DNA of 64,000 bases from Salminus brasiliensis (GCF_030463535.1 NC_132881.1:10338526-10402525), one strand, 5' to 3'. Counted from the first letter of the stretch, positions 43,690 through 57,534 are shown. Program-made: numbers and translations. Notes: generated by a model from the letters alone, not told the origin.

Positions 43690-44212
43690 CTACCTGACTG
43701 GTTTCTAATATCAACACAATAAAGCTTCAGGCAAACTCACAAACATTCTCTTGCATACAAATTTCACACAGACAGCAAAAACAACTTCCCTGATTAGGAA
43801 CCTCTGCATTTTCCAGAAACAAATAACATCAACTCTGAAAGCTTGTCTCAATTGCTTAAACCTATCATATACATGTACAGAGTACTAGACCTTGTCACAC
43901 AGAATGTACACACAAAACTTAGCATCTTTTGTTTACCCTTCAGGTTCCGTTTAAACATCTTTTAATGGATCAGCAAACATTATTCTGATTCAGAAAAGGC
44001 TAAAATCCTACATTTCAAACTGCTTCATCTCACTTTTCACAAATACATGCAGAATCTTCTGCAGCACAAATATGTTCCAATACCCCAACATCAAACAGAA
44101 TATTTCTGAAAGTTTGAAATTGCTATTAATTAGGTAAAAAGACTAGAGAAAATCTTGCAAATAAAAGTACAAAAAGGTAGTAGACAGAGCTATAAAGAAG
44201 AGGAAACACTCT

Positions 44213-44302
44213 CGACTCTGGTGGGACTCGAACCCACAACCTTTGAATTGCTCCAGCTATTTATCTAGAAGGCCAATGCGCTATCCATTGCGCCATAGAG
44301 CC
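44213..44302 (-). tRNA. tRNA-Arg (TCT), intron
   Basis: Class B with intact T-loop. Confidence 0.82.
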
Positions 44303-44538
44303 CAGGCAAAGAAACTGGTTCCTTGGCCAACCTTCCTATAAAATAACAGTAGTGCTGCTAATATTTGAGGCAAATAATAAATTTACTATGCATATGTAAA
44401 TCCCAGTGGTCTGATGATTATCTGCAAGTCTAAGCACACACCAAAGCTCTGCATACTGTTAGTCATAGTCTGACGCCAATAAAAAAAGGGTTGATTTACT
44501 CATTGTAGCAGTTACTGATTAAAGATTACCCAAGGAAA

Positions 44539-44612
44539 AGGCACAGCTGGGATGCGAACTCAGGATCTCCTGTTTACTAGACAGGCGCTATAACCAACTA
44601 AGCCACGGCACT
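44539..44612 (-). tRNA. tRNA-Thr (AGT), degenerate
   Basis: Class m with an additional change at the first base (A). Confidence 0.65.
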
Positions 44613-45135
44613 CTACCTGACTGGTTTTCTATATCAACACAATATAGCTTCAGGCAAACTCAAAAACATTCTCTTGCATACAAACTTCACACAGACAGCA
44701 AAAACAACTTCCCTGATTAGGAACCTCTGCATTTTCCAGAAACAAATAACATCAACTCTGAAAGCTTGTCTCAATTGCTTAAACCTATCATATACATGTA
44801 CAGAGTACTAGACCTTGTCACGCAGAATGTACACACAAAACTTAGCATCTTTTGTTTACCCTTCAGGTTCCGTTTAAACATCTTTTAATGGATCAGTAAA
44901 CATCATTCTGATTCAGAAAAGGCTAAAATCCTACATTTCAAACTGCTTCATCTCACTTTTCACAAATACATGCAGAATCTTCTGCAGCACAAATATGTTC
45001 CAATACCCCAACATCAAACAGAATATTTCTGAAAGTTTGAAATTGCTATTAATTAGGTAAAAAGACTAGAGAAAATCTTGCAAATAAAAGTACAAAAAGG
45101 TAGTAGACAGAGCTATAAAGAAGAGGAAACACTCT

Positions 45136-45225
45136 CGACTCTGCTGGGACTCGAACCCACAACCTTTGAATTGCTCCAGCTATTTATCTAAAAGGCCAAT
45201 GCGCTATCCACTGCTACACAGAGCC
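45136..45225 (-). tRNA. tRNA-Arg-like, anticodon TTT
   Basis: Class C. Confidence 0.65.
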
Positions 45226-45461
45226 CAGGTGAAGAAACTGGTTCCTTGGCCAACCTTCCTATAAAATAACAGTAGTGCTGCTAATATTTGAGGCAAATAA
45301 TGAATTTACTACCCATATGTAAATCCCAGTGGTCTGATGATTATCTGCAAGTCTAAGCACACACCAAAGCTCTGCATACTGTTAGTCATAGTCTGACGCC
45401 AATAAAAAAAGGGTTGATTTACTCATTGTAGCAGTTACTGATTAAAGATTACCCAAGGAAA

Positions 45462-45535
45462 AGGCACCGGTGGGATTCGAACCCAGGATCTCCTGTTTAC
45501 TAGACAGGCGCTATAACCAACTAAGCCACAGCGCC
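45462..45535 (-). tRNA. tRNA-Thr (AGT), T-stem mismatch
   Basis: As 42692, plus one change at position 7 (GGCGCTG). Confidence 0.8.
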
Positions 45536-46058
45536 CTACCCGACTGGTTTTCTATATCAACACAATATAGCTTCAGGCAAACTCAAAAACATTCTCTTGC
45601 ATACAAACTTCACACAGACAGCAAAAACAACTTCCCTGATTAGGAACCTCTGCATTTTCCAGAAACAAATAACATCAACTCTGAAAGCTTGTCTCAATTG
45701 CTTAAACCTATCATATACATGTACAGAGTACTAGACCTTGTCACGCAGAATGTACACACAAAACTTAGCATCTTTTGTTTACCCTTCAGGTTCTGTTTAA
45801 ACATCTTTTAATGGATCAGCAAACATCATTCTGATTCAGAAAAGGCTAAAATCCAACATTTCAAATTGCTTCATCTCACTTTTCACAAATACATGCAGAA
45901 TCTTCTGCAGCACAAATATGTTCCAATACCCCAACATCAAACAGAATATTTCTGAAAGTTTGAAATTGCTATTAATTAGGTAAAAAGACTAGAGAAAATC
46001 TTGCAAAAAAAAGTACAAAAAGGTAGTAGGCAGAGCTATAAAGAAGAGGAAACACTCT

Positions 46059-46148
46059 TGACTCTGGTGGGACTCGATCCCACAACCATTGAACTGCTCC
46101 AGCTATTCATCTAGAAGTCCAATGCGCTATCCACTGCTACACAGAGCC
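46059..46148 (-). tRNA. tRNA-Arg (TCT), both promoter boxes altered
   Basis: Class D. Confidence 0.65.
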
Positions 46149-46384
46149 CAGGTGAAGAAACTGGTTCCTTGGCCAACCTTCCTATAAAATAACAGTAGTG
46201 CTGCTAATATTTGAGGCAAATAATGAATTTACTACGCATATGTAAATCCCAGTGGTCTGATGATTATCTGCAAGTCTAAGCACACACCAAAGCTCTGCAT
46301 ACTGTTAGTCATAGTCTGACGCCAATAAAAAAAGGTTTGATTTACTCATTGTAGCAGTTACTGATTAAAGATTACCCAAGGAAA

Positions 46385-46458
46385 AGGTACCGCTGGGATT
46401 CGAACCCAGGATCTCCTGTTTACTAGACAGGCGCTATAACCAACTAAGCCACGGCGCC
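46385..46458 (-). tRNA. tRNA-Thr (AGT), acceptor mismatch
   Basis: 3' acceptor strand CGGTACC leaves one mismatch; T arm consensus. Confidence 0.82.
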
Positions 46459-46981
46459 CAACCAGACTGGTTTTCTATATCAACACAATATAGCTTCAGG
46501 CAAACTCAAAAACATTCTCTTGCATACAAACTTCACACAGACAGCAAAAACAACTTCCCTGATTAGGAACCTCTGCATTTTCCAGAAACAAATAACATCA
46601 ACTCTGAAAGCTTGTCTCAATTGCTTAAACCTATCATATACATGTACAGAGTACTAGACCTTGTCACGCAGAATGTACACACAAAACTTAGCATCTTTTG
46701 TTTACCCTTCAGGTTCCGTTTAAACATCTTTTAATGGATCAGCAAACATCATTCTGATTCAGAAAAGGCTAAAATCCTACATTTCAAACTGCTTCATCTC
46801 ACTTTTCACAAATACATGCAGAATCTTCTGCAGCACAAATATGTTCCAATACCCCAACATCAAACAGAATATTTCTGAAAGTTTGAAATTGCTATTAATT
46901 AGGTAAAAAGACTAGAGAAAATCTTGCAAATAAAAGTACAAAAAGGTAGTAGACAGAGCTATAAAGAAGAGGAAACACTCT

Positions 46982-47071
46982 CGACTCTGGTGGGACTCGA
47001 ACCCACAAGCTTTGAATTGCTCCAGCTATTTATCTAGAAGTCCAATGCGCTATCCATTGCGCCACAGAGCC
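46982..47071 (-). tRNA. tRNA-Arg (TCT), intron
   Basis: Class A with one variable-loop change (AGCTT). Confidence 0.92.
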
Positions 47072-47307
47072 CAGGTGAAGAAACTGGTTCCTTGGCCAAC
47101 CTTCCTATAAAATAACAGTAGTGCTGCTAATATTTGAGGCAAATAATAAATTTACTATGCATATGTAAATCCCAGTGGTCTGATGATTATCTGCAAGTCT
47201 AAGCACACACCAAAGCTCTGCATACTGTTAGTTATAGTCTGACGCCAATAAAAAAAGGGTTGATTTACTCATTGTAGCAGTTACTGATTAAAGATTACCC
47301 AAGGAAA

Positions 47308-47381
47308 AGGCACCGCTGGGATTCCAAGCCAGGATCTCCTGTTTACTAGACAGGCGGTACAACCAACTAAGCCACGGCGCC
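47308..47381 (-). tRNA. tRNA-Thr (AGT), B box damaged
   Basis: Same class as 38077. Confidence 0.7.
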
Positions 47382-47904
47382 CTACCTGACTGGTTTTCTA
47401 TATCAACACAATATAGCTTCAGGCAAACTCAAAAACATTCTCTTGCATACAAACTTCACACAGACAGCAAAAACAACTTCCCTGATTAGGAACCTCTGCA
47501 TTTTCCAGAAACAAATAACATCAACTCTGAAAGCTTGTCTCAATTGCTTAAACCTATCATATACATGTACAGAGTACTAGACCTTGTCACGCAGAATGTA
47601 CACACAAAACTTAGCATCTTTTGTTTACCCTTCAGGTTCTGTTTAAACATCTTTTAATGGATCAGCAAACATCATTCTGATTCAGAAAAGGCTAAAATCC
47701 AACATTTCAAATTGCTTCATCTCACTTTTCACAAATACATGCAGAATCTTCTGCAGCACAAATATGTTCCAATACCCCAACATCAAACAGAATATTTCTG
47801 AAAGTTTGAAATTGCTATTAATTAGGTAAAAAGACTAGAGAAAATCTTGCAAAAAAAAGTACAAAAAGGTAGTAGGCAGAGCTATAAAGAAGAGGAAACA
47901 CTCT

Positions 47905-47994
47905 TGACTCTGGTGGGACTCGATCCCACAACCATTGAACTGCTCCAGCTATTCATCTAGAAGTCCAATGCGCTATCCACTGCTACACAGAGCC
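47905..47994 (-). tRNA. tRNA-Arg (TCT), both promoter boxes altered
   Basis: Class D. Confidence 0.65.
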
Positions 47995-48230
47995 CAGGTG
48001 AAGAAACTGATTCCTTGGCCAACCTTCCTATAAAATAACAGTAGTGCTGCTAATATTTGAGGCAAATAATGAATTTACTATGCATATGTAAATCCCAGTG
48101 GTCTGATGATTATCTGCAAGTCTAAGCACACACCAAAGCTCTACATACTGTTAGTCATAGTCTGACGCCAATAAAAAAAGGGTTGATTCACTCATTGTAG
48201 CAGTTACTGATTAAAGATTACCCAAGGAAA

Positions 48231-48304
48231 AGGCACCGCTGGGATTCGAACCCAGGATTTCCTGTTTACTAGACAGGCGCTATAACCAACTAAGCCACGG
48301 CGCC
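48231..48304 (-). tRNA. tRNA-Thr (AGT)
   Basis: Consensus except one base in the variable loop (AAATC). Confidence 0.92.
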
Positions 48305-48827
48305 CTACCTGACTGGTTTCTAATATCAACACAATAAAGCTTCAGGCAAACTCACAAACATTCTCTTGCATACAAATTTCACACAGACAGCAAAAACAAC
48401 TTCCCTGATTAGGAACCTCTGCATTTTCCAGAAACAAATAACATCAACTCTGAAAGCTTGTCTCAATTGCTTAAACCTATCATATACATGTACAGAGTAC
48501 TAGACCTTGTCACACAGAATGTACACACAAAACTTAGCATCTTTTGTTTACCCTTCAGGTTCCGTTTAAACATCTTTTAATGGATCAGCAAACATTATTC
48601 TGATTCAGAAAAGGCTAAAATCCTACATTTCAAACTGCTTCATCTCACTTTTCACAAATACATGCAGAATCTTCTGCAGCACAAATATGTTCCAATACCC
48701 CAACATCAAACAGAATATTTCTGAAAGTTTGAAATTGCTATTAATTAGGTAAAAAGACTAGAGAAAATCTTGCAAATAAAAGTACAAAAAGGTAGTAGAC
48801 AGAGCTATAAAGAAGAGGAAACACTCT

Positions 48828-48917
48828 CGACTCTGGTGGGACTCAAACCCACAACCTTTGAATTGCTCCAGCTATTTATCTAGAAGGCCAATGCGCTATC
48901 CATTGCGCCATAGAGCC
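48828..48917 (-). tRNA. tRNA-Arg (TCT), B box weakened
   Basis: Class B. Confidence 0.72.
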
Positions 48918-49153
48918 CAGGCGAAGAAGCTGGTTCCTTGGCCAACCTTCCTATAAAATAACAGTAGTGCTGCTAATATTTGAGGCAAATAATAAATTTA
49001 CTATGCATATGTAAATCCCAGTGGTCTGATGATTATCTGCAAGTCTAAGCACACACCAAAGCTCTGCATACTGTTAGTCATAGTCTGACGCCAATAAAAA
49101 AAGGGTTGATTTACTCATTGTAGCAGTTACTGATTAAAGATTACCCAAGGAAA

Positions 49154-49227
49154 AGGCACAGCTGGGATGCGAACCCAGGATCTCCTGTTTACTAGACAGG
49201 CGCTATAACCAACTAAGCCACGGCACC
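49154..49227 (-). tRNA. tRNA-Thr (AGT), variant
   Basis: Class m2, as at 39923. Confidence 0.75.
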
Positions 49228-49750
49228 CTACCTGACTGGTTTTCTATATCAACACAATATAGCTTCAGGCAAACTCAAAAACATTCTCTTGCATACAAAC
49301 TTCACACAGACAGCAAAAACAACTTCCCTGATTAGGAACCTCTGCATTTTCCAGAAACAAATAACATCAACTCTGAAAGCTTGTCTCAATTGCTTAAACC
49401 TATCATATACATGTACAGAGTACTAGACCTTGTCACGCAGAATGTACACACAAAACTTAGCATCTTTTGTTTACCCTTCAGGTTCCGTTTAAACATCTTT
49501 TAATGGATCAGTAAACATCATTCTGATTCAGAAAAGGCTAAAATCCTACATTTCAAACTGCTTCATCTCACTTTTCACAAATACATGCAGAATCTTCTGC
49601 AGCACAAATATGTTCCAATACCCCAACATCAAACAGAATATTTCTGAAAGTTTGAAATTGCTATTAATTAGGTAAAAAGACTAGAGAAAATCTTGCAAAT
49701 AAAAGTACAAAAAGGTAGTAGACAGAGCTATAAAGAAGAGGAAACACTCT

Positions 49751-49840
49751 CGACTCTGCTGGGACTCGAACCCACAACCTTTGAATTGCTCCAGCTATTT
49801 ATCTAAAAGGCCAATGCGCTATCCACTGCTACACAGAGCC
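49751..49840 (-). tRNA. tRNA-Arg-like, anticodon TTT
   Basis: Class C. Confidence 0.65.
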
Positions 49841-50076
49841 CAGGTGAAGAAACTGGTTCCTTGGCCAACCTTCCTATAAAATAACAGTAGTGCTGCTAAT
49901 ATTTGAGGCAAATAATGAATTTACTACGCATATGTAAATCCCAGTGGTCTGATGATTATCTGCAAGTCTAAGCACACACCAAAGCTCTGCATACTGTTAG
50001 TCATAGTCTGACGCCAATAAAAAAAGGTTTGATTTACTCATTGTAGCAGTTACTGATTAAAGATTACCCAAGGAAA

Positions 50077-50150
50077 AGGCACCGCTGGGATTCGAACCCA
50101 GGATCTCCTGTTTACTAGACAGGCGGTACAACCAACTAAGCCACGGCGCC
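50077..50150 (-). tRNA. tRNA-Thr (AGT), D-arm variant
   Basis: T arm consensus; D arm TTGTACCGCC. Confidence 0.82.
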
Positions 50151-50673
50151 CTACATGACTGGTTTTCTATATCAACACAATATAGCTTCAGGCAAACTCA
50201 AAAACATTCTCTTGCATACAAACTTCACACAGACAGCAAAAACAACTTCCCTGATTAGGAACCTCTGCATTTTCCAGAAACAAATAACATCAACTCTGAA
50301 AGCTTGTCTCAATTGCTTAAACCTATCATATACATGTACAGAGTACTAGACCTTGTCACGCAGAATGTACACACAAAACTTAGCATCTTTTGTTTACCCT
50401 TCAGGTTCCGTTTAAACATCTTTTAATGGATCAGCAAACATCATTCTGATTCAGAAAAGGCTAAAATCCTACATTTCAAACTGCTTCATCTCACTTTTCA
50501 CAAATACATGCAGAATCTTCTGCAGCACAAATATGTTCCAATACCCCAACATCAAACAGAATATTTCTGAAAGTTTGAAATTGCTATTAATTAGGTAAAA
50601 AGACTAGAGAAAATCTTGCAAATAAAAGTACAAAAAGGTAGTAGACAGAGCTATAAAGAAGAGGAAACACTCT

Positions 50674-50763
50674 CGACTCTGGTGGGACTCGAACCCACAA
50701 GCTTTGAAATGCTCCAGCTATTTATCTAGAAGTCCAATGCGCTATCCATTGCGCCACAGAGCC
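50674..50763 (-). tRNA. tRNA-Arg (TCT), intron
   Basis: Class A; position 38 T and variable loop AGCTT. Confidence 0.9.
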
Positions 50764-50999
50764 CAGGTAAAGAAACTGGTTCCTTGGCCAACCTTCCTAT
50801 AAAATAACAGTAGTGCTGCTAATATTTGAGGCAAATAATAAATTTACTATGCATATGTAAATCCCAGTGGTCTGATGATTATCTGCAAGTCTAAGCACAC
50901 ACCAAAGCTCTACATACTGTTAGTCATAGTCTGACGCCAATAAAAAAAGGGTTGATTCACTCATTGTAGCAGTTACTGATTAAAGATTACCCAAGGAAA

Positions 51000-51073
51000 A
51001 GGCACCGCTGGGATTCGAACCCAGGATCTCCTGTTTACTAGACAGGCGCTATAACCAACTAAGCCACGGCGCC
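51000..51073 (-). tRNA. tRNA-Thr (AGT)
   Basis: Consensus copy. Confidence 0.93.
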
Positions 51074-51596
51074 CTACCCGACTGGTTTCTAATATCAACA
51101 CAATAAAGCTTCAGGCAAACTCACAAACATTCTCTTGCATACAAATTTCACACAGACAGCAAAAACAACTTCCCTGATTAGGAACCTCTGCATTTTCCAG
51201 AAACAAATAACATCAACTCTGAAAGCTTGTCTCAATTGCTTAAACCTATCATATACATGTACAGAGTACTAGACCTTGTCACACAGAATGTACACACAAA
51301 ACTTAGCATCTTTTGTTTACCCTTCAGGTTCCGTTTAAACATCTTTTAATGGATCAGCAAACATTATTCTGATTCAGAAAAGGCTAAAATCCTACATTTC
51401 AAACTGCTTCATCTCACTTTTCACAAATACATGCAGAATCTTCTGCAGCACAAATATGTTCCAATACCCCAACATCAAACAGAATATTTCTGAAAGTTTG
51501 AAATTGCTATTAATTAGGTAAAAAGACTAGAGAAAATCTTGCAAATAAAAGTACAAAAAGGTAGTAGACAGAGCTATAAAGAAGAGGAAACACTCT

Positions 51597-51686
51597 CGAC
51601 TCTGCTGGGACTCGAACCCACAACCTTTGAATTGCTCCAGCTATTTATCTAAAAGGCCAATGCGCTATCCACTGCTACACAGAGCC
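51597..51686 (-). tRNA. tRNA-Arg-like, anticodon TTT
   Basis: Class C. Confidence 0.65.
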
Positions 51687-51922
51687 CAGGTGAAGAAACT
51701 GGTTCCTTGGCCAACCTTCCTATAAAATAACAGTAGTGCTGCTAATATTTGAGGCAAATAATGAATTTACTACGCATATGTAAATCCCAGTGGTCTGATG
51801 ATTATCTGCAAGTCTAAGCACACACCAAAGCTCTGCATACTGTTAGTCATAGTCTGACACCAATAAAAAAAGGTTTGATTTACTCATTGTAGCAGTTACT
51901 GATTAAAGATTACCCAAGGAAA

Positions 51923-51996
51923 AGGCACCGGTGGGATTCGAACCCAGGATCTCCTGTTTACTAGACAGGCGCTATAACCAACTAAGCCACGGCGCC
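51923..51996 (-). tRNA. tRNA-Thr (AGT), T-stem mismatch
   Basis: As 42692. Confidence 0.82.
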
Positions 51997-52519
51997 CTAC
52001 ATGACTGGTTTTCTATATCAACACAATATAGCTTCAGGCAAATTCAAAAACATTCTCTTGCATACAAACTTCACACAGACAGCAAAAACAACTTCCCTGA
52101 TTAGGAACCTCTGCATTTTCCAGAAACAAATAACATCAACTCTGAAAGCTTGTCTCAATTGCTTAAACCTATCATATACATGTTCAGAGTACTAGACCTT
52201 GTCACGCAGAATGTACACACAAAACTTAGCATCTTTTGTTTACCCTTCAGGTTCTGTTTAAACATCTTTTAATGGATCAGCAAACATCATTCTGATTCAG
52301 AAAAGGCTAAAATCCTACATTTCAAATTGCTTCATCTCAATTTTCACAAATACATGCAGAATCTTCTGCAGCACAAATATGTTCCAATACCCCAACATCA
52401 AACAGAATATTTCTGAAAGTTTGAAATTGCTATTAATTAGGTAAAAAGACTAGAGAAAATCTTGCAAAAAAAAGTACAAAAAGGTAGTAGGCAGAGCTAT
52501 AAAGAAGAGGAAACACTCT

Positions 52520-52609
52520 TGACTCTGGTGGGACTCGATCCCACAACCATTGAACTGCTCCAGCTATTCATCTAGAAGTCCAATGCGCTATCCACTGCTA
52601 CACAGAGCC
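52520..52609 (-). tRNA. tRNA-Arg (TCT), both promoter boxes altered
   Basis: Class D. Confidence 0.65.
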
Positions 52610-52845
52610 CAGGTGAAGAAACTGGTTCCTTGGCCAACCTTCCTATAAAATAACAGTAGTGCTGCTAATATTTGAGGCAAATAATGAATTTACTACGCAT
52701 ATGTAAATCCCAGTGGTCTGATGATTATCTGCAAGTCTAAGCACACACCAAAGCTCTGCATACTGTTAGTCATAGTCTGACGCCAATAAAAAAAGGTTTG
52801 ATTTACTCATTGTAGCAGTTACTGATTAAAGATTACCCAAGGAAA

Positions 52846-52919
52846 AGGTACCGCTGGGATTCGAACCCAGGATCTCCTGTTTACTAGACAGGCGCTATAA
52901 CCAACTAAGCCACGGCGCC
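52846..52919 (-). tRNA. tRNA-Thr (AGT), acceptor mismatch
   Basis: As 46385. Confidence 0.82.
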
Positions 52920-53442
52920 CAACCAGACTGGTTTTCTATATCAACACAATATAGCTTCAGGCAAACTCAAAAACATTCTCTTGCATACAAACTTCACACA
53001 GACAGCAAAAACAACTTCCCTGATTAGGAACCTCTGCATTTTCCAGAAACAAATAACATCAACTCTGAAAGCTTGTCTCAATTGCTTAAACCTATCATAT
53101 ACATGTACAGAGTACTAGACCTTGTCACGCAGAATGTACACACAAAACTTAGCATCTTTTGTTTACCCTTCAGGTTCCGTTTAAACATCTTTTAATGGAT
53201 CAGCAAACATCATTCTGATTCAGAAAAGGCTAAAATCCTACATTTCAAACTGCTTCATCTCACTTTTCACAAATACATGCAGAATCTTCTGCAGCACAAA
53301 TATGTTCCAATACCCCAACATCAAACAGAATATTTCTGAAAGTTTGAAATTGCTATTAATTAGGTAAAAAGACTAGAGAAAATCTTGCAAATAAAAGTAC
53401 AAAAAGGTAGTAGACAGAGCTATAAAGAAGAGGAAACACTCT

Positions 53443-53532
53443 CGACTCTGGTGGGACTCGAACCCACAAGCTTTGAATTGCTCCAGCTATTTATCTAGAA
53501 GTCCAATGCGCTATCCATTGCGCCACAGAGCC
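53443..53532 (-). tRNA. tRNA-Arg (TCT), intron
   Basis: Class A, as at 46982. Confidence 0.92.
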
Positions 53533-53768
53533 CAGGTGAAGAAACTGGTTCCTTGGCCAACCTTCCTATAAAATAACAGTAGTGCTGCTAATATTTGAGG
53601 CAAATAATAAATTTACTATGCATATGTAAATCCCAGTGGTCTGATGATTATCTGCAAGTCTAAGCACACACCAAAGCTCTGCATACTGTTAGTTATAGTC
53701 TGACGCCAATAAAAAAAGGGTTGATTTACTCATTGTAGCAGTTACTGATTAAAGATTACCCAAGGAAA

Positions 53769-53842
53769 AGGCACCGCTGGGATTCCAAGCCAGGATCTCC
53801 TGTTTACTAGACAGGCGGTACAACCAACTAAGCCACGGCGCC
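53769..53842 (-). tRNA. tRNA-Thr (AGT), B box damaged
   Basis: Same class as 38077. Confidence 0.7.
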
Positions 53843-54365
53843 CTACCTGACTGGTTTTCTATATCAACACAATATAGCTTCAGGCAAACTCAAAAACATT
53901 CTCTTGCATACAAACTTCACACAGACAGCAAAAACAACTTCCCTGATTAGGAACCTCTGCATTTTCCAGAAACAAATAACATCAACTCTGAAAGCTTGTC
54001 TCAATTGCTTAAACCTATCATATACATGTACAGAGTACTAGACCTTGTCACGCAGAATGTACACACAAAACTTAGCATCTTTTGTTTACCCTTCAGGTTC
54101 TGTTTAAACATCTTTTAATGGATCAGCAAACATCATTCTGATTCAGAAAAGGCTAAAATCCAACATTTCAAATTGCTTCATCTCACTTTTCACAAATACA
54201 TGCAGAATCTTCTGCAGCACAAATATGTTCCAATACCCCAACATCAAACAGAATATTTCTGAAAGTTTGAAATTGCTATTAATTAGGTAAAAAGACTAGA
54301 GAAAATCTTGCAAAAAAAAGTACAAAAAGGTAGTAGGCAGAGCTATAAAGAAGAGGAAACACTCT

Positions 54366-54455
54366 TGACTCTGGTGGGACTCGATCCCACAACCATTGAA
54401 CTGCTCCAGCTATTCATCTAGAAGTCCAATGCGCTATCCACTGCTACACAGAGCC
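54366..54455 (-). tRNA. tRNA-Arg (TCT), both promoter boxes altered
   Basis: Class D. Confidence 0.65.
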
Positions 54456-54691
54456 CAGGTGAAGAAACTGATTCCTTGGCCAACCTTCCTATAAAATAAC
54501 AGTAGTGCTGCTAATATTTGAGGCAAATAATGAATTTACTATGCATATGTAAATCCCAGTGGTCTGATGATTATCTGCAAGTCTAAGCACACACCAAAGC
54601 TCTACATACTGTTAGTCATAGTCTGACGCCAATAAAAAAAGGGTTGATTCACTCATTGTAGCAGTTACTGATTAAAGATTACCCAAGGAAA

Positions 54692-54765
54692 AGGCACCGC
54701 TGGGATTCGAACCCAGGATCTCCTGTTTACTAGACAGGCGCTATAACCAACTAAGCCACGGCGCC
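54692..54765 (-). tRNA. tRNA-Thr (AGT)
   Basis: Consensus copy. Confidence 0.93.
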
Positions 54766-55288
54766 CTACCTGACTGGTTTCTAATATCAACACAATAAAG
54801 CTTCAGGCAAACTCACAAACATTCTCTTGCATACAAATTTCACACAGACAGCAAAAACAACTTCCCTGATTAGGAACCTCTGCATTTTCCAGAAACAAAT
54901 AACATCAACTCTGAAAGCTTGTCTCAATTGCTTAAACCTATCATATACATGTACAGAGTACTAGACCTTGTCACACAGAATGTACACACAAAACTTAGCA
55001 TCTTTTGTTTACCCTTCAGGTTCCGTTTAAACATCTTTTAATGGATCAGCAAACATTATTCTGATTCAGAAAAGGCTAAAATCCTACATTTCAAACTGCT
55101 TCATCTCACTTTTCACAAATACATGCAGAATCTTCTGCAGCACAAATATGTTCCAATACCCCAACATCAAACAGAATATTTCTGAAAGTTTGAAATTGCT
55201 ATTAATTAGGTAAAAAGACTAGAGAAAATCTTGCAAATAAAAGTACAAAAAGGTAGTAGACAGAGCTATAAAGAAGAGGAAACACTCT

Positions 55289-55378
55289 CGACTCTGGTGG
55301 GACTCAAACCCACAACCTTTGAATTGCTCCAGCTATTTATCTAGAAGGCCAATGCGCTATCCATTGCGCCATAGAGCC
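55289..55378 (-). tRNA. tRNA-Arg (TCT), B box weakened
   Basis: Class B. Confidence 0.72.
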
Positions 55379-55614
55379 CAGGCGAAGAAGCTGGTTCCTT
55401 GGCCAACCTTCCTATAAAATAACAGTAGTGCTGCTAATATTTGAGGCAAATAATAAATTTACTATGCATATGTAAATCCCAGTGGTCTGATGATTATCTG
55501 CAAGTCTAAGCACACACCAAAGCTCTGCATACTGTTAGTCATAGTCTGACGCCAATAAAAAAAGGGTTGATTTACTCATTGTAGCAGTTACTGATTAAAG
55601 ATTACCCAAGGAAA

Positions 55615-55688
55615 AGGCACAGCTGGGATGCGAACCCAGGATCTCCTGTTTACTAGACAGGCGCTATAACCAACTAAGCCACGGCACC
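55615..55688 (-). tRNA. tRNA-Thr (AGT), variant
   Basis: Class m2, as at 39923. Confidence 0.75.
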
Positions 55689-56211
55689 CTACCTGACTGG
55701 TTTTCTATATCAACACAATATAGCTTCAGGCAAACTCAAAAACATTCTCTTGCATACAAACTTCACACAGACAGCAAAAACAACTTCCCTGATTAGGAAC
55801 CTCTGCATTTTCCAGAAACAAATAACATCAACTCTGAAAGCTTGTCTCAATTGCTTAAACCTATCATATACATGTACAGAGTACTAGACCTTGTCACGCA
55901 GAATGTACACACAAAACTTAGCATCTTTTGTTTACCCTTCAGGTTCCGTTTAAACATCTTTTAATGGATCAGTAAACATCATTCTGATTCAGAAAAGGCT
56001 AAAATCCTACATTTCAAACTGCTTCATCTCACTTTTCACAAATACATGCAGAATCTTCTGCAGCACAAATATGTTCCAATACCCCAACATCAAACAGAAT
56101 ATTTCTGAAAGTTTGAAATTGCTATTAATTAGGTAAAAAGACTAGAGAAAATCTTGCAAATAAAAGTACAAAAAGGTAGTAGACAGAGCTATAAAGAAGA
56201 GGAAACACTCT

Positions 56212-56301
56212 CGACTCTGCTGGGACTCGAACCCACAACCTTTGAATTGCTCCAGCTACTTATCTAAAAGGCCAATGCGCTATCCACTGCTACACAGAGC
56301 C
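56212..56301 (-). tRNA. tRNA-Arg-like, anticodon TTT
   Basis: Class C with one private intron change. Confidence 0.65.
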
Positions 56302-56537
56302 CAGGTGAAGAAACTGGTTCCTTGGCCAACCTTCCTATAAAATAACAGTAGTGCTGCTAATATTTGAGGCAAATAATGAATTTACTACGCATATGTAAAT
56401 CCCAGTGGTCTGATGATTATCTGCAAGTCTAAGCACACACCAAAGCTCTGCATACTGTTAGTCATAGTCTGACGCCAATAAAAAAAGGTTTGATTTACTC
56501 ATTGTAGCAGTTACTGATTAAAGATTACCCAAGGAAA

Positions 56538-56611
56538 AGGCACCGCTGGGATTCGAACCCAGGATCTCCTGTTTACTAGACAGGCGGTACAACCAACTAA
56601 GCCACGGCGCC
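56538..56611 (-). tRNA. tRNA-Thr (AGT), D-arm variant
   Basis: As 50077. Confidence 0.82.
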
Positions 56612-57134
56612 CTACATGACTGGTTTTCTATATCAACACAATATAGCTTCAGGCAAACTCAAAAACATTCTCTTGCATACAAACTTCACACAGACAGCAA
56701 AAACAACTTCCCTGATTAGGAACCTCTGCATTTTCCAGAAACAAATAACATCAACTCTGAAAGCTTGTCTCAATTGCTTAAACCTATCATATACATGTAC
56801 AGAGTACTAGACCTTGTCACACAGAATGTACACACAAAACTTAGCATCTTTTGTTTACCCTTCAGGTTCCGTTTAAACATCTTTTAATGGATCAGCAAAC
56901 ATTATTCTGATTCAGAAAAGGCTAAAATCCTACATTTCAAACTGCTTCATCTCACTTTTCACAAATACATGCAGAATCTTCTGCAGCACAAATATGTTCC
57001 AATACCCCAACATCAAACAGAATATTTCTGAAAGTTTGAAATTGCTATTAATTAGGTAAAAAGACTAGAGAAAATCTTGCAAATAAAAGTACAAAAAGGT
57101 AGTAGACAGAGCTATAAAGAAGAGGAAACACTCT

Positions 57135-57224
57135 CGACTCTGGTGGGACTCAAACCCACAACCTTTGAATTGCTCCAGCTATTTATCTAGAAGGCCAATG
57201 CGCTATCCATTGCGCCATAGAGCC
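57135..57224 (-). tRNA. tRNA-Arg (TCT), B box weakened
   Basis: Class B. Confidence 0.72.
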
Positions 57225-57460
57225 CAGGCGAAGAAGCTGGTTCCTTGGCCAACCTTCCTATAAAATAACAGTAGTGCTGCTAATATTTGAGGCAAATAAT
57301 AAATTTACTATGCATATGTAAATCCCAGTGGTCTGATGATTATCTGCAAGTCTAAGCACACACCAAAGCTCTGCATACTGTTAGTCATAGTCTGACGCCA
57401 ATAAAAAAAGGGTTGATTTACTCATTGTAGCAGTTACTGATTAAAGATTACCCAAGGAAA

Positions 57461-57534
57461 AGGCACAGCTGGGATGCGAACCCAGGATCTCCTGTTTACT
57501 AGACAGGCGCTATAACCAACTAAGCCACGGCACC
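57461..57534 (-). tRNA. tRNA-Thr (AGT), variant
   Basis: Class m2, as at 39923. Confidence 0.75.
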